The notes below the pieces were generated by a model. That model saw only the letters and a program-made list of their open reading frames with translations. It did not search any database and had not been told where the DNA came from. A DNA stretch of 64,000 nt from Liriodendron chinense (Eukaryota; Streptophyta; Magnoliopsida; Magnoliales; Magnoliaceae): assembly GCA_003013855.2 (NCBI GenBank), contig ML058449.1, positions 2,356,001 through 2,420,000 on the forward strand, given 5' to 3'. A program made the position numbers and the translations under genes. Positions 1 to 11,680 of this stretch are shown here, in pieces (position 1 is the stretch's first letter; every line of letters starts with the position of its first letter).

Positions 1-497
1 CGAAATCCCGTTTTAGAAACTACCGTTTCTCTTCATAGCGTGACTGGTCGGACTGGCCTTTTAACAATCCAGGGAGTACAGCCGACCGGTCATTTCCGGT
101 CGGACTGACCTGCCCAATAGTCCAGTGAGTGTAGCCGACCGGTCAAGACCGGTCGCTCCCTCTTCAAGTTGTCCAGCGTGCATGGCCGACCGGTCAAGAC
201 CGGTCTGGCTCCCTTGGCCGACCTGTCAAGACCGGTCGGACCTTCTTCAATTTGTTTTTCTTTCTTTCTTTTCTCCTCTTTTTTTCTTCTTTCTCTTCTC
301 CTTGCTTTCTTCTTTCTTTGGTCCTTTTTCAACCTTCATCCAATGGCTCTAAAGGCATTCTTTTGGTCCCTAATTGAATGAAGTCCGCTCTCATCCCTAT
401 AATCACAAAACATGTGTTAGATGGGCCGTTAAATCATTAAAATCATGCAAACCATGTCATGTAGAGGCAATGCAATGTATAAATTGGAGGTTCAACA
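1..497 (-). repeat. 3' LTR of element A (partial)
   Basis: Matches 8166-8673 almost base for base, with a short deletion near 40-55. It ends on the plus strand in TTCAACA, so on the element strand it starts TGTTGAA. The missing part (about 880 bp by comparison with the other LTR) lies before the window. Confidence 0.9.
42..239. repeat. palindrome array in 3' LTR of A
   Basis: Four clear copies of the dyad CCGACCGGTC-NN-GACCGGTCGG, some with mismatches, at 82-103, 135-156, 186-207 and 218-239, plus a deleted copy near 42-55. The same array is at 8205-8414 in the other LTR. Confidence 0.9.
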
Positions 498-510
498 CAC
501 CCCCCAACCA
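498..510 (-). promoter_or_regulatory. polypurine tract of element A
   Basis: On the minus strand TGGTTGGGGGGTG directly abuts the TGTTGAA start of the 3' LTR, the expected position of the plus-strand primer for reverse transcription. Confidence 0.85.
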
Positions 511-1589
511 ACTTTTTGCTAGTCCCGAGCAAAACATGCGTGAAACAATTTCAAACCTCCAAACCCAACTCTCTTTCAGAAACCATGATTCTATCCATTC
601 CAAGATGTACAAGTATAAAATTTGGAAAAATTAGGTGATAGAAGCTGAACCATGGCTCTCAAAACATAACAAGTGTCTACATGAAATTCCCGCTGATTAA
701 TTGATAAATAGAAGAACTCGAACAAATTCAACCTAGTGTGCATAGTGAAAGTTCATCTCATGAGTTTCTGGGATCATCTTCTTCATAGATTAAGTAAACC
801 GAGGATGTTAAGGTGCATAGAGCAACAACAAGCCTATGACAGGAATTTGCCTTACTGTCCTTCCGACGGCTTTCACACTACCATCCCCCGGTTGGTAATA
901 GGTAGCCCTTTTCGGACTTTTTCGTAATTTTTCCTTCATTCCCGATTTCATCCTTTCTTTCCTTTTTCTTTTAAATTAGATAGGATTTTTAAAAATCCAT
1001 ATCTTTCATTATTTTCCCATGGACAAGAATGGACAAAATACCCCGGCTTGGCTGCTCAACACCTTTAAATCAAAGTCTAGCTAATCCACAAATCACATAA
1101 ACCTGTCAGCTCATGAAAATCGTGTAATGTGAACTTGGTGTAAAGGTGTTCAAATTTTCTATCAATCACAACAATAGGGAAACTAACATATAAAACCATT
1201 ATGTTGGGAGAAATTCAAGACTACAACATCACACACTTCGTATCTCCTCCTCTTATACTCATATCACCTCGAATGCATGGAAATTCGATTTTCTAAAAGA
1301 GTTTTGAAATTTTAAAAAATTCGACAAAATTTGCGCATGTGAGGCTCGAAATGTTGCAGCATGCTAGATGAGGAATCTCATCTCACCCCCCAACCAAATC
1401 TTGCATTGTCCTCAATGTAAAAGATATGCAATTAGCAGGAACATGAGAGCAATGGTAAAATAGGAGAGAGTGAGCACAATAGTACCTGAGAGAGCAATCA
1501 TGGAAGTCTCCAACCCAACAACTAAAAACCTACTAAAACAGTAAAACTAATAAAACCTACCTATGCTATACCTCCATCAGACTAGGAGA
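511..1589 (-). other. non-coding 3' internal region of A
   Basis: About 1.1 kb between the integrase stop and the polypurine tract, homologous to 27290-28410 of B. No env-like ORF or conserved protein is visible in either copy. A second tract with the same TTGGTTGGGGGGTG core sits at 1384-1398 (minus strand), beside conserved text that also occurs in B at 27489-27505. Confidence 0.7.
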
Positions 1590-2731
1590 TCAATCATCCT
1601 GATAGACAGGATCATTCAGAGTGATGGACATGTCCTCTGAATCAAATTTCTCAACAAATGGTTTAAGGCGTTGTCCATTAACTTTAAAACAGTTACCATT
1701 CGCTGCATTTTCAATCTCAACAGCCCCATGAGGAAAAACTTCTTTGATAATATATGGGCCGGTCTATCGAGATCGTAATTTTCTCAGAAAAAGATGAAGT
1801 CGGGCATTGTACAAGAGCACTTTCTGTCCTTCATGGAAAGATTTCCTTAAGATGTGCTTGTCATGAAAGGCCTTCATCTTACTCTTGTAAATTTTCGAAT
1901 TCTCATACACGTCGTTCCGGATCTCATCAAGCTCATTTAGTTGAAGTTTGCGAAGCGAGCTAGCCTTGTCAATGTCAAAATTTAAAGCCCGAATTGCCCA
2001 ATAGGCTTTGTGTTTTATCTCCACAGGCAAGTGGCAAGCTTTCCCATAGACAAGTCTATAAGGGGACATTCCAATGGGTGTCTTGTAGGCGGTACGGTGA
2101 GCCCAAAGTGCATCATCTAATCTTAGGGACCAATCCTTGCGATCCGGTCTCACCGTCTTTTCCAAAATCTGCTTGATTTCCCTATTGGAGATTTCAGCTT
2201 GCCCACTTATTTGTGGGTGGTATGGGGTACTCACTTTGTGCCTAATACCATATTTCTTCACTAAAGTTTCAAAAGGTCTATTGCAAAAGTGAGAACCACC
2301 ATCACTAATGATGGCTCGAGGCGCCCAAATCTAGAAAGTATGTTTTCTTTGAGGAACCTGAGAACTGTACGATGATCGTTAGTTCTACATGGGATAGCCT
2401 CTATCCATTTAGACACATAGTCTACGGCAAGCAAAATATAGACATGTCCAAAAGATGAAGGGAATGGTCCCATGAAATCGATGCCCCAACAGTCAAAGAC
2501 TTCAAGATGTTGAATTGGGGTGAGAGGCATCATATTTCGATGGGATAATCCTCCTAACTTCTGGCAGCGCTCGCATGATTTGCAAAACTCGTGGGTGTCC
2601 TTAAAATATCGTGGGCCAATAAAAACCACACTGCAGAATTTTTGCAGTTGTTTTCTTGGCTGAAAAATGACCCCCACATGCTTGATCATGACAAAAGGAG
2701 ATGACGGAATTATGTTCATCATCAGGGACAC
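1590..2731 (-). pseudogene. integrase domain of element A pol, frameshifted
   Basis: Encodes the retroviral-type integrase that would insert the element cDNA. The zinc-finger cysteines (CKSCERC) and the first catalytic Asp (GIDFMGP) are in the frame read from 2731 to 2261. The second catalytic region falls at a frameshift near 2300-2340. The third catalytic residue, the Glu of [11 protein letters not shown], is in the next frame (2261-1764). The upstream His-His half of the zinc finger is in yet another frame beyond about 2620. A further frameshift near 1764 precedes the C-terminal tail, which ends in VYQDD and a stop at 1590-1592, as in B. At least three frame changes make it non-functional. 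Confidence 0.85.
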
Positions 2732-2739
2732 ATCTCCTT

Positions 2740-4601
2740 ATCATTTGGTCTGGGCAATATTTAAACAATAAATGTTCATCCTAGAAAAATCTGCGCACTT
2801 CTCTTAGAAATTTACGTTTTTCCTGCGCAGTCTAATGAAGTGGCATCGCACCTGTGGAAAGATAATTGGCTATATCAGCGTACCATGGTGGATGCATAGC
2901 AGCAAAGAGTTGCTCATCAGGTAATGAGTCCTCAATAAGTGACTCGTCAATGGAATTTGTTAGGACTAGGCGGGATAGATGATCCGCCACCACATTTTCT
3001 ACCCCCTTCTTGTCTTTGATCTCCAAGTCGAATTCTTGAAGGAGTAGGATCCATCGTAGCAAACGGGGCTTAGCATCCTTCTTAGAAAGAAGGTGTTTCA
3101 GCGCCGCATGATCCGTGTAAACAATAACTTTGGATCCTATTAAGTATGGCCTGAATTTGTCTAAGGCAAAAATGACAGCTAGGAGCTCTTTCTCCGTAGT
3201 CGAATAATTAACTTAGGCGGGATTCAAGGTCCTACTTGCGTAGTAGATAACATGGGGCTTCTTATCCTTCTTTTGGCCTAACACCGCCCCAATAACAAAA
3301 TCGCTCGCATCGCACATCAACTCAAAAGGAATGGAACAATCTGGTGGTTGCATGATAGGAGCAGTTGTCAACATGTCTTTTAGCCTTGAAAAAGCTGATT
3401 GACATTCGGCACTCCACTCAAATTGGTTCTCCTTTTGTAGAAGGTTGCATAAAGGCCTTGAGATATGACTAAAATCCTTTATAAACCTTCTATAGAACCC
3501 GGCGTGTCCAAGGAAGGACCGCAAATCGCGTATGCTTTTGGGTGGTGGTAGATTGAAAATTATGTCAATTTTTGCCCGGTCTACCTCTATTCCATTGGAC
3601 GAGATGATATGTCCAAGGACTATTCCTCTTTGTACCATGAAATGACACTTTTCCCAGTTTAATACAAGTTTCTTCTCCTCACACCTCATCAAGACCAACT
3701 TCAAGTGCCTGAGGCATCCATCAAACGTACAACCAAAAACATAAAAGTCGTCCATGAATACCTCAAGAAACTCACCCACCATGTCGGAGAAAGTACTCAA
3801 CATGCATCGTTGGAATGTGGCAGGTGCATTACATAACCCGAATGGCATTCTTCGGTAAGCGAAGGTGCCAAACGGGCATGTAAATGTGGTTTTCTCTTGG
3901 TCCTCTGGAGCTATCTCAATTTGGTTGTATCCGGAGTAGCCATCTAGGAAGCAATAATAGGAATGGCCTGCTAACCTCTCCAAGATTTGATCCATAAATG
4001 GGAGAGGGAAGTGGTCTTTCCTAGTAACCGTGTTAAACTTCCTATAATCAATGCACATATGCCAACCGGTGGTCACCCTAGTCGGTATAAGCTCGTTGTT
4101 GGCATTTTCTATGATGGTAATACTAGATTTCTTGGGGACAACTTGGGTAGGACTCACCCATTGGCTATCTGAGATGGGGTAGATGATGCCTACATCCAAT
4201 AGCTTTAACACCTCGGCTTTGACAACCTCCATCATGTTTGGATTTAGCCGTCTTTGAGGTTGTCTAGTCGTTTTTGCATTTTCTTCAAGGTGTATACGGT
4301 GAGTGCAAACCGAAGGATCTATCCCTTTGAGGTCCGCTATTGTCCAACCTATGGCTTCCCTATGTTCTTTGAGTAACTCAATCAACTTGAGCTCTTGGTC
4401 TTTCTCTAGGTGGGAGGCAATGACAATTGGAAAAGTTTCCTCTTGACCCAAATATACGTATTTAAGTTCGGATGGCAATGGTTTAAGGTCAAGCTTCGGT
4501 GGTTTGATGTTAGACGGTAGAGGCCTTGATGTGGTTGGTGGCAATTTTTCAAAATGGGGCCTCCACCGGCTAGTACCAACTACCGGTCCTTCTATATTCA
4601 A
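2740..4601 (-). pseudogene. reverse transcriptase-RNase H domain of element A pol
   Basis: The longest open stretch (4601-3213, 462 codons) covers the protease-RT linker and the full RT palm: DYRKFNTVTRKDHFPLP, then FLDGYSGYNQIEIAPEDQ, then the catalytic FMDDF box. It continues into RNase H (CDASDFVIGAVLGQKKDK). A TAA at 3213-3215 interrupts RNase H where element B has a Gln codon (CAA), a C-to-T type change. RNase H and its C-terminal tail (ending [11 protein letters not shown]) resume downstream, open at 3062-2832. The RT itself looks intact, so the element decayed late in its RNase H and integrase parts. Confidence 0.9.
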
Positions 4602-5236
4602 TGCCTACACAATTTCACTAATGATGGGGTCTTCAGAATCCATGGAATGTGCTAAGCATGTCTCCAAGCTTTCTAGTGGTTCAAGTTGGAGGAGTTCTTC
4701 TTCTTCAAAAGTTTCAAGCATGTTTACCTCGAAGAACTCATCATCATCGACATCCCTATGTCTTTTGCCCAAGTGAAACACATTCACTTCTAGCATCATG
4801 TTTCCAAAAGATAGTTGCATCACCCCATTCCGGCAATTGATGATTGCGTTTGATGTGGCAAGGAATGGGCGGCCTAATATTACCTGTATTTGGGTGCTAG
4901 CATAAAAAACCGGTTGTGTGTCCAAGACGATAAAATCTATCGGGTAGTAGAATTTGTCAACTTGGACTAAAACATCCTCAACTATCCCCCTCGGTACACA
5001 GATAGATCTATCAGCGAGTTACAACGTGGTTTTGGTGGGTTTTAATTCACCAAGACCCAATTGCTCATATACCGAGTATGGGATCAAGTTCACACTCGCC
5101 CCCAAATCTAACAAGGCACGCTCAATCCGGTAGTCTCCAATGATACATGAGCGGTGGGACTACCGGGATCTTTGAATTTTGGGGGGGTCTTTTGAGTGAG
5201 GATGGCACTCACTTGCTCAGTTAAGAAGGCCTTTTG
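4602..5236 (-). pseudogene. aspartic protease domain of element A pol
   Basis: Contains the protease active-site motif DLGASVNLIPYSV near 5080-5130 and the later LGRPFLATSNAIINCRNG motif near 4830-4880, both typical of Athila/Tat-type proteases. A TAA at 5019-5021 replaces a Gln codon present in B. A stop also ends the gag-proximal part at 5237. Only the C-terminal 106 codons (4925-4605) are open. Confidence 0.8.
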
Positions 5237-6817
5237 CTACACATTATATTTGCGTTTTGTTGTGCATAGGTCTTTTAGAAACTTGGCATAAGAGGGGATT
5301 TGTTTGATGGCATCAAGCAAAGGGATATTAATCTTAACTTGTCTAAAAATCTCTAGAATATCATGAGAATTTGGGAGAGATTTTGGGGCAACCAATCTTG
5401 AAGGGAATGGTGCTACGGGCTTGTAAATGCGTTTCGGTTGTTGTGGGGCTAAGTTAGATCCATCTTTATCCTCAGAATTTATCGGATCATTAGGCTCATC
5501 GGCCTTCACCGGAATAGTTTTGTCAATTTGTTTACCACTTCTAAGGGTGGTGATGGATTTGGCTTGCTCCATGTTTTGGTTGGAAGGATTAGGGATGCTC
5601 ACTTCATGTACTTGCTTTGGATTGGGCTGAGGTTGGGCCGGAAAGGTCCCTTCCCTAGCATTCAAGCGTCCCTTAATCTCATCAACCGAGACTTTAAGCT
5701 CTTGGAACAACTGTTGATTCGTTTGATTGATTTGCGTTTGCCCTTGTATAAACGCCTTCAAGGTATCCTCCATTGAGAATTGAGGTGGGGCCATATTTTG
5801 CATGGGTGGCCCTCTTTGAGAGTTGGTAGGATTACCCGTAAAAGCATTCTTCCAACTAAAATTTGGGTGGTTCTTCCAACTCTCATTGTACGTATTACCT
5901 ACCGGTCCATTAAAAGGCCGTTGATAACCGTATGTGGCATTGGCGTGTTCATGTAATACCTCTTGAAATGCAGGAATTGTGGGATAATCTTGCGTAGCAT
6001 GTAAATCGGTGAGGCAAATCCCACATATGGTTTCAACAGCTTCATTGGACTTGGGAACTCCACTTTTACTAAGTTCCATGGCCTCAACCTTCCTTGTGAG
6101 GTTGGCTATCCTTGCATTCACATCGTCTTCCTCCTTAAGGACATAGATCCCTCCTTTCTCTTGAGTGGGCTTGGAGTTATTGGGTTTATCCAATGTATCC
6201 CAAGATTGGGCATTTTCAGCCAACATGTCCAAGTAACTCTAAGCCTCATCTGGATTTTTACTCATAAACTCGCCATTGCACATCATCTCCACAAATTGGC
6301 GCATATTGGAACTTAATCCATCATTGAAAAAATTTATAATTCGCCAACTCTCATAGCCATGATGTGGGCAAGCAAGCAGGAGATCCTTAAATCTCTCCCA
6401 ACATTGAAAAAAAGATTCACCCTCTTTAGCCGAGAAATTCATTATGGCCCTTCGAAGGGTGTTCGTTTTATGAGCTGGGAAGAACTTTTTTAAGAATTCC
6501 CGGTTCATCTCAACCCATGAACCAATCAAATGTGGTCTAAGAGAGTGAAGCCAATCTTTGGCTCTTTCTTTCAATGAAAAGGGAAAAGGTTTAAGTCTGA
6601 TGGTATCTTCGGAAACATTGGTGTAATGCAAAGTGGCCACCACTTCTTCGAATTCTTTCAAGTGTAAGTATGGGCGGTCAGAGTCTAGCCCATGGAACTT
6701 TGGTAAGAGTTGAATTACCCCCGATTTTATGTCAAAGTTTCCACCGTTTGCTGGTAGAACCACGCAAGAGGGTGTAATTGCACGGGCAGGTTGTAGGTAG
6801 TCCCGTAGTGATCTCAT
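5237..6817 (-). pseudogene. gag of element A, one in-frame stop
   Basis: Structural protein that would form the particle. The N-terminal part is a Retrotrans_gag-type domain (LRDYLQPARA, then LPKFHGLDSDRPYLHLKEFEEV, FFPAHKTNTLRRAIMNFSAKEGESFFQCWERFKDLL). A TAG at 6239-6241 interrupts the frame where B has Trp (TGG). The same frame continues from 6238 down to 5237. The CCHC zinc knuckle near 6000-6040 reads CGICLTDLHATQDY: its last Cys is replaced by Tyr (TGT to TAT), so nucleic-acid binding is probably lost. Upstream codons in the same frame extend past the first Met at 6817, so the true start is probably higher. Confidence 0.85.
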
Positions 6818-7266
6818 TGGAGGAACATTATGTACCTCATTCGCTCCTACTCCTTCCCGATTTGCGTTTGTAGTTGGAGTAGGGGGGGAGGATTCCTTAA
6901 AGGTGTTTGTTCCATACTCCCCTAACTTTCACAATGCTCTTGATAATTTCGGACTCGTCTATGAACTGACAATGGCCTAACTAGACCACCTTCAAATTGG
7001 AGACGATTTGAGTGGTTGCGTTCCCAACGGGACATAAACCACTCAACTAAAAATCAAAACTAATCCTAAATCCTAGAAAACTGAAATCTGAAATTAATCT
7101 GAAAAAAATTCTGCAAAAAGCTAAGTTAGAAAGGTATCACCTGATGCGCTTGAACTAGAGGAGAATTCCTACAAAACAGAACAATTTATTAGTTCTAAGA
7201 AAATCAGAAAACCTATCTACTTCTACTTCTACAGCCACTGAAACTATTTGAAAATCGTTATCTAAG
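6818..7266 (-). other. 5' leader of element A
   Basis: Sequence between the PBS and gag. The part nearest gag (to about 6920) is open in the gag frame; the rest is A+T-rich with no recognisable product. Confidence 0.5.
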
Positions 7267-7284
7267 TCCCCGGCAACGGCGACA
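7267..7284 (-). other. primer binding site (tRNA-Asp type) of element A
   Basis: Minus strand TGTCGCCGTTGCCGGGGA matches the 3' end of plant tRNA-Asp with one mismatch (TGT for TGG), six bases inside the 5' LTR. tRNA-Asp priming is characteristic of Athila elements. Confidence 0.85.
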
Positions 7285-8088
7285 AAAACTTGTTCGCTCG
7301 CCTCAAGTGTAAGGCTGCGATGTAGTAATAAAACTTGGTAAGACCGAGGTCGATCCACAGGGAAATAGAAACAATTTCAAACTACTCCAGCAACTCAATT
7401 TTGCAAGAATATAAGATTCAATTTGGTAATTAACTAAAACAGTAACTTTAATAGAAAATCAGTGATTTAAAATACTAAGGCATTCAAGGATCCACTTGTA
7501 GCAATCCCATGTCAATTCAATCAATCCAAGTAGAGAACACAACTAGATTTGAAGTCCTATCTCTCATCTAGTTGGAAAATAAAGCATTCACACACATTCA
7601 ATCCAAATCAAGTTGAACTTCCAAGTTCTAGTCCCATTCAATCAATGTAGAATTCAAAAACATAGCCTTCGGAGTAACAGCCATGCTTATGGACTATGGC
7701 CTGCTCAAGGATTACTACAATTCGAATCCAAACAAGCATCATATGATAATCTCAGAGAATTGCAAGGAATTCATGTCCGGAGCACATGAACTCTCATAAA
7801 ACATCTCAAACTACCACTTTAAGAACCAAAATATGAAAAATCCAAACTTGAATTGAAAATTACTTGAGTTAAACTGAATCCAACATGGAATTAGCTACAA
7901 GCTTCACCTCTCAGCCTTAGCTGAGAGGTTCTAGCCGAGCATATTCATGCTACAACTAAAAACTCTTAATAAAAGCATAAAAACTAGAAAAATCAGAAAT
8001 TGGAGAGTTGCAGACGCTCCACGACAGCTTTCTCTCTCTAAACCACGTCCCTTAGCTTCTATGATGACCTAGGAAGAGCCTCTAGGTG

Positions 8089-8100
8089 TCTTTTTATAGT
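8089..8100 (-). promoter_or_regulatory. TATA box of LTR A
   Basis: Minus strand ACTATAAAAAGA, aligned with the B-element TATA box (20299-20309). It lies about 105 bp downstream, in the transcription direction, of the palindrome array. Confidence 0.7.
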
Positions 8101-8204
8101 AGGAAAGCTTCCTTGCGTCGGAAACATCCAGAATCGGCGTAAGGTTACGCACTGCGCAGCAAAAATCGGAATTCTGTTTTAGAAACTACCGTTTCTCTTC
8201 ATAG

Positions 8205-8414
8205 CCGACCAGTCGTGACCGGTCGGACTGGCCTTTTAACAATCCAGGGAGTACAGCCGACCGATCATGACCGGTCGGACTGACCTGCCCAATAGTCCAG
8301 TGAGTATAGCCGACCGGTCAAGACCGGTCTCTCCCTCTTCAAGTTGTCCAGCGTGCATGGCCGACCGGTCAAGACCGGTCTGGCTCCCTTGGCCGACCGG
8401 TCAAGACCGGTCGG
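8205..8414. repeat. palindrome array in 5' LTR of A
   Basis: Five dyads of the form CCGACCGGTC-NN-GACCGGTCGG at 8205-8226, 8257-8278, 8310-8331, 8361-8382 and 8393-8414, spaced 30-55 bp, several with one or two mismatches. They lie in U3, upstream of the TATA box. Confidence 0.9.
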
Positions 8415-8673
8415 ACCTTCTTCAATTTGTTTTTCTTTCTTTCTTTTCTCCTCTTTTTTTCTTCTTTCTCTTCTCCTTGCTTTCTTCTTTCTTTGGTCCT
8501 CTTTCAACCTTCATCCAATGGCTCTAAAGGCATTCTTTTGGTCCCTAATTGAATGAAGTCCGCTCTCATCCCTATAATCACAAAACATGTGTTAGATGGG
8601 CCGTTAAATCATGAAAATCATGCAAACCATGTCATATAGAGGGCAATGCAATGTATAAATTGGAGGTTCAACA

Positions 8674-8754
8674 CACGGTGTGTTGGGCATGCATACAGGG
8701 CTATAAAAAGAGCCACGGCTATCTCTCTCCCATTCATTCTCTCATTCTCTCTTA

Positions 8755-8791
<37 letters not shown>

Positions 8792-9560
8792 CTTATTCTC
8801 TTTCTCTCTCTCTCTCATTTCTGTCTTCTTTTTCTTTGTTTTTATTTTATTAGTAATATTAAACTATGTGTTTTGTTTATTTAATTAGAATGTCTTTCTA
8901 ATTCCCCCAGCCAAGGCTAGAGGGGGAAGTATGTAGGATTTATACATAACTTGAGATATGGTTAGATAATTTGAATTTAATGTTATGGGATTTTTATTTT
9001 TACATAATGAATAGATGAATATTGTGGTGTTTATTTTTCTATTTTAAGTGTATATCACAACTTTGAAGTTTGTTAATACTTATTCAATGTTATAGATCAA
9101 ATCACACATATGAATATGATCATAAATCCATATTAGTTTATTTTTTAAGAAACATGACCTGTAGATGGGCCTTTGATCCACTCTCTCATGGATTTTGAAT
9201 GCTTAGGACCTATTCTATGGTTCATGTGTGCTAATGCTTCATTCTCATGTAAAGATCTCTTATTTTGTGGGTGGATGGTTCATAATTCATGAATGTTGGT
9301 AGAATGTTTACATCTCAGGTTTATATATGATTTTATATGTGGATCCTTATGCCTTGGTTTGCTTTATTATTTAAGTGATCATCTTTTTTAGAAACAATTT
9401 CTTTTAGAATTTATTTTCTTTTACCTAGATTGAATTTGCCTAACTTTCTTAAGTTTCTGTCCCTGAGGTATGACCTTGGACTTCAATCTCTACACTACAT
9501 TGGACCCTCATGTTGATGGAGGACAAGTAAAGTAAATTACACATCATCTTTCTCGACAGC
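8674..9560. other. unassigned A+T-rich stretch, possibly an LTR fragment
   Basis: No gene seen. It begins near TGTTGGGCATGC (8681), followed at once by a TATA-like GGGCTATAAAAAGAGCC, a (CT)n run at 8757-8785 and long A+T-rich text. It ends near 9465-9500 with wording like the U5 ends of Athila-type LTRs (TCCCTGAGGTATGACCTTGG, then CTACACTACA). This could be a solo or truncated LTR, but I could not confirm a target duplication. Confidence 0.3.
8757..8785. repeat. (CT)n microsatellite
   Basis: About 14 CT units, followed by more degenerate pyrimidine-rich text to about 8820. Confidence 0.9.
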
Positions 9561-10312
9561 TTAGTGAGACTCCTCCAGTTTGGCAGGGTCCAACCACGAG
9601 AGGTCGAGCTCAAGATAATGATCTTGGACTTCATCCCGACAGTCAAAGAAGCCCAGACTGTAGATGTCTTCCTTCTTATCCTTGTAGTCCTTGGAGGCTT
9701 TATATGCCTCCACTGCATCCACCTTGTAGTCTTCAGAGGCCTTATATGCCTCCACTGCAGCCACCTCCCTTGCCAGGATACTCCGCCTCTAGCTTCAAAA
9801 ACATGTCGACCACCTAGGCGAGGTCAATCTTGTGATCATCCTCGGCCACCCTCAAAGCCTCTTAAAGAGACTCCTTCTCCGCCGTGACCACCTCGAGCTA
9901 TGCATAGAGCCCTGCCTGAGCCTTCGTGGCCTTCGCCAGCTCCTGGGCCTTTGAGACAAGATCGGCCTTGGTGACCTGTCGTCTTACGCTTGGCCTCCCT
10001 GACCTTCCTCTTCAGCTCGTACATGTACCCACGATCTATAAGAGAGCTCCAAGTCTCCTAAAAGGAAGAATAACCAAAGTCAGCAAAAAATGACTACAAA
10101 AAGAAGAAATGCATGACATGCTGATGACAGGAGGTATATCTTAAGACCAGTGGTCACTATTCCCCCAAGGAGTTGGTTAGGGTGCATCCTTGGGATGGTG
10201 TTCACCTCCCCCTTGAAGAGCGAGGACTGAGCCTAGGTTAGAAGCGAGGCCAGATGCACCGGGATGCCTGGGGATAGTACCTCAGAACCCCCTGGGGCCA
10301 AGGACAGGTGCT
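9561..10312 (-). pseudogene. C-terminal part of antisense TE ORF
   Basis: Third segment of the antisense ORF, after solo LTR D1 in the direction of reading. It has a Lys/Arg/Glu-rich, probably coiled-coil stretch beginning YELKRKVREAKRK near 10020. A TTTTAG splice-acceptor-like site lies just before it (about 10060). The end has a 39-bp tandem duplication giving AVEAYKAS twice (about 9685-9760). It then reads GFFDCRDEVQDHYLELDLSWLD and stops at 9561-9563. This C-terminal pattern (a GF-DC motif followed by Asp/Leu-rich text) is, from memory, common in uncharacterised plant transposon proteins. Several frame breaks are present, so it is a pseudogene. Confidence 0.55.
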
Positions 10313-10394
10313 TGAAAGTACGTCGATAGTCTAACACGACACCTACGTATGTGTGGAAGCTTAAAGAGCAACTAGAATTATGGCTAAACCTATA

Positions 10395-10414
10395 GGGGGG
10401 GGGGGGGGGGGGGG
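10395..10414 (+). repeat. 20-base poly-G tract
   Basis: Twenty consecutive G within D1. The same site in D2 (about 36966) has only GGAGGGGG, so the run expanded here or is a sequencing artefact. Confidence 0.9.
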
Positions 10415-11630
10415 TGATTAGGACCTTTTTTAAAAATTCTTTTCGCCTACTTACACAATTCAATAAATTAAACTAAGTAAGCAAGAACACTTCGGCTTCC
10501 AAGCTTAAGTGGGTCCAATCACAAGACTAGAATATGGTTAAGTAATAAGCAATCCTAGTCTAAGCATGCATAGGTAAATAAATGATTTAACTAATTAAGC
10601 TCCTAACCTATGTAACCAATGTAGACTTATGAGAATGGATCAATGAGCTCAAGTCTACACACCTAGTGAAAGCACATCTTGTGTGTGGATGTGCCAATCT
10701 AGTGCCTAGCATACATTCCTATCAAGCATTCATAATTAAACAATTAAACATCCAATGCTAAGATATCAATGTGCTCAATACAATCACAAACACAAGCATG
10801 TATAGTGGTTCGACTTTGGGTCTACTCCACTCCCGGTTCAAGTACTCAACTCCTTTGAGCACACCGGCATTCACTATCGGAGGTTTTAAATGAGGTTCAC
10901 CTCTCAACCTTTACACAGAGGTTTTACCGGTTCACCTCTCAACCATAACCGGAGTTTTGGACAAAGGGCTAACTCTCAACCCGAACGAAGTTTTGGACAT
11001 AGGCTAACTCTCAACCCGACGCACGTTCACTCCCGTGACGGAGGCTCCCCCTTAGAGACTTTGTTTAAGCTCGGCTAACGGGCCAAGGAATGGCTAACAT
11101 CCCTAGATCGAGTTTGACAAACAAACTCTAAATGGACTCTTAATAAATACAACCTTACTTATCGGATGAGCCCCTTGTTCAGCACCGGTTTGGGTTGCTT
11201 GATCTCCGCTCTCCCGTGCTTCAATCAGCTTCCCTTGCTCCCATGATCGTGTTGCCGTTGTGTCGCCAATGCCTCAACCACACTTGATCAAACACCTTGC
11301 ATGTGATGCCTTTGAGATGCCTAAGGTGATAGGAGGATAGGTTTGAGAACTCTACAACTGATGGGAATGGGTTGCCTAGAGGTTCTCTCCTACAACGATC
11401 TCATCTTAGAGTTTTGGACAAGGATATACCTATCAAGAAGGTTCCAAACTCTAGAGATCAAGAGGGGATGAAGGTCATCTTCTTCATGAGCTTGGAATGC
11501 TCCAATCTTGTGTTAAAGCACAAGGAAGATGCCTTGGATAGGTTGGAAATGAGCCTCAAATGGTCTCCAACAATGGTGGCTTCACTCCTCTCGAAATCCC
11601 TCTTCTTACCTCTTAAAACAAGCTAAGCCC

Positions 11631-11641
11631 CTTTATAAAAG
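11631..11641 (-). promoter_or_regulatory. TATA box of solo LTR D1
   Basis: Minus strand TTTTATAAAG, about 40 bp downstream (in the transcription direction) of the palindrome array; conserved in D2 at 38189-38199. Confidence 0.6.
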
Positions 11642-11680
11642 AAAGTGCAACAGTTTGAAAATAGGCAAAAAATGACTAGT

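Larger units (their letters stand above)
1..8673 (-). mobile_element. Athila-like Ty3/gypsy LTR retrotransposon A, 3' LTR cut by window start
   Basis: Read on the minus strand the order is 5' LTR (7291-8673), tRNA-Asp-type PBS, leader, gag, protease, RT-RNase H, integrase, non-coding 3' region, polypurine tract, 3' LTR (1-497, continuing outside). PR-RT-RH-INT order identifies Ty3/gypsy. The tRNA-Asp primer site, the DLGASVNL protease motif and the long LTRs point to the Athila side of the non-chromovirus OTA branch; Tat is the alternative. Every coding part is broken by stops or frameshifts. It is the same family as element B at 19674-30026. The target duplication cannot be verified because the left end is missing; the bases after the right LTR are CACGG. 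Confidence 0.85.
7291..8673 (-). repeat. 5' LTR of element A
   Basis: 1383-bp LTR starting TGTTGAA and ending in GAACA on the element strand. It holds a palindrome array, a TATA box and the U5 text GATCGACCTCGGTCTTACC, also found near the end of the B LTRs. Confidence 0.9.

Noticed and set aside
90..332. Open frame rich in DRS and TGR repeats on the minus strand (also at 8265-8507, 19610-20390, 28400-29141)
   Set aside because: These frames come from translating the LTR palindrome arrays and the A+G-rich block; repeating peptides only mirror the DNA dyads and no protein family fits.
8618..8888. Frames of Arg/Glu or Leu/Ser repeats on either strand
   Set aside because: Produced by the (CT)n microsatellite.
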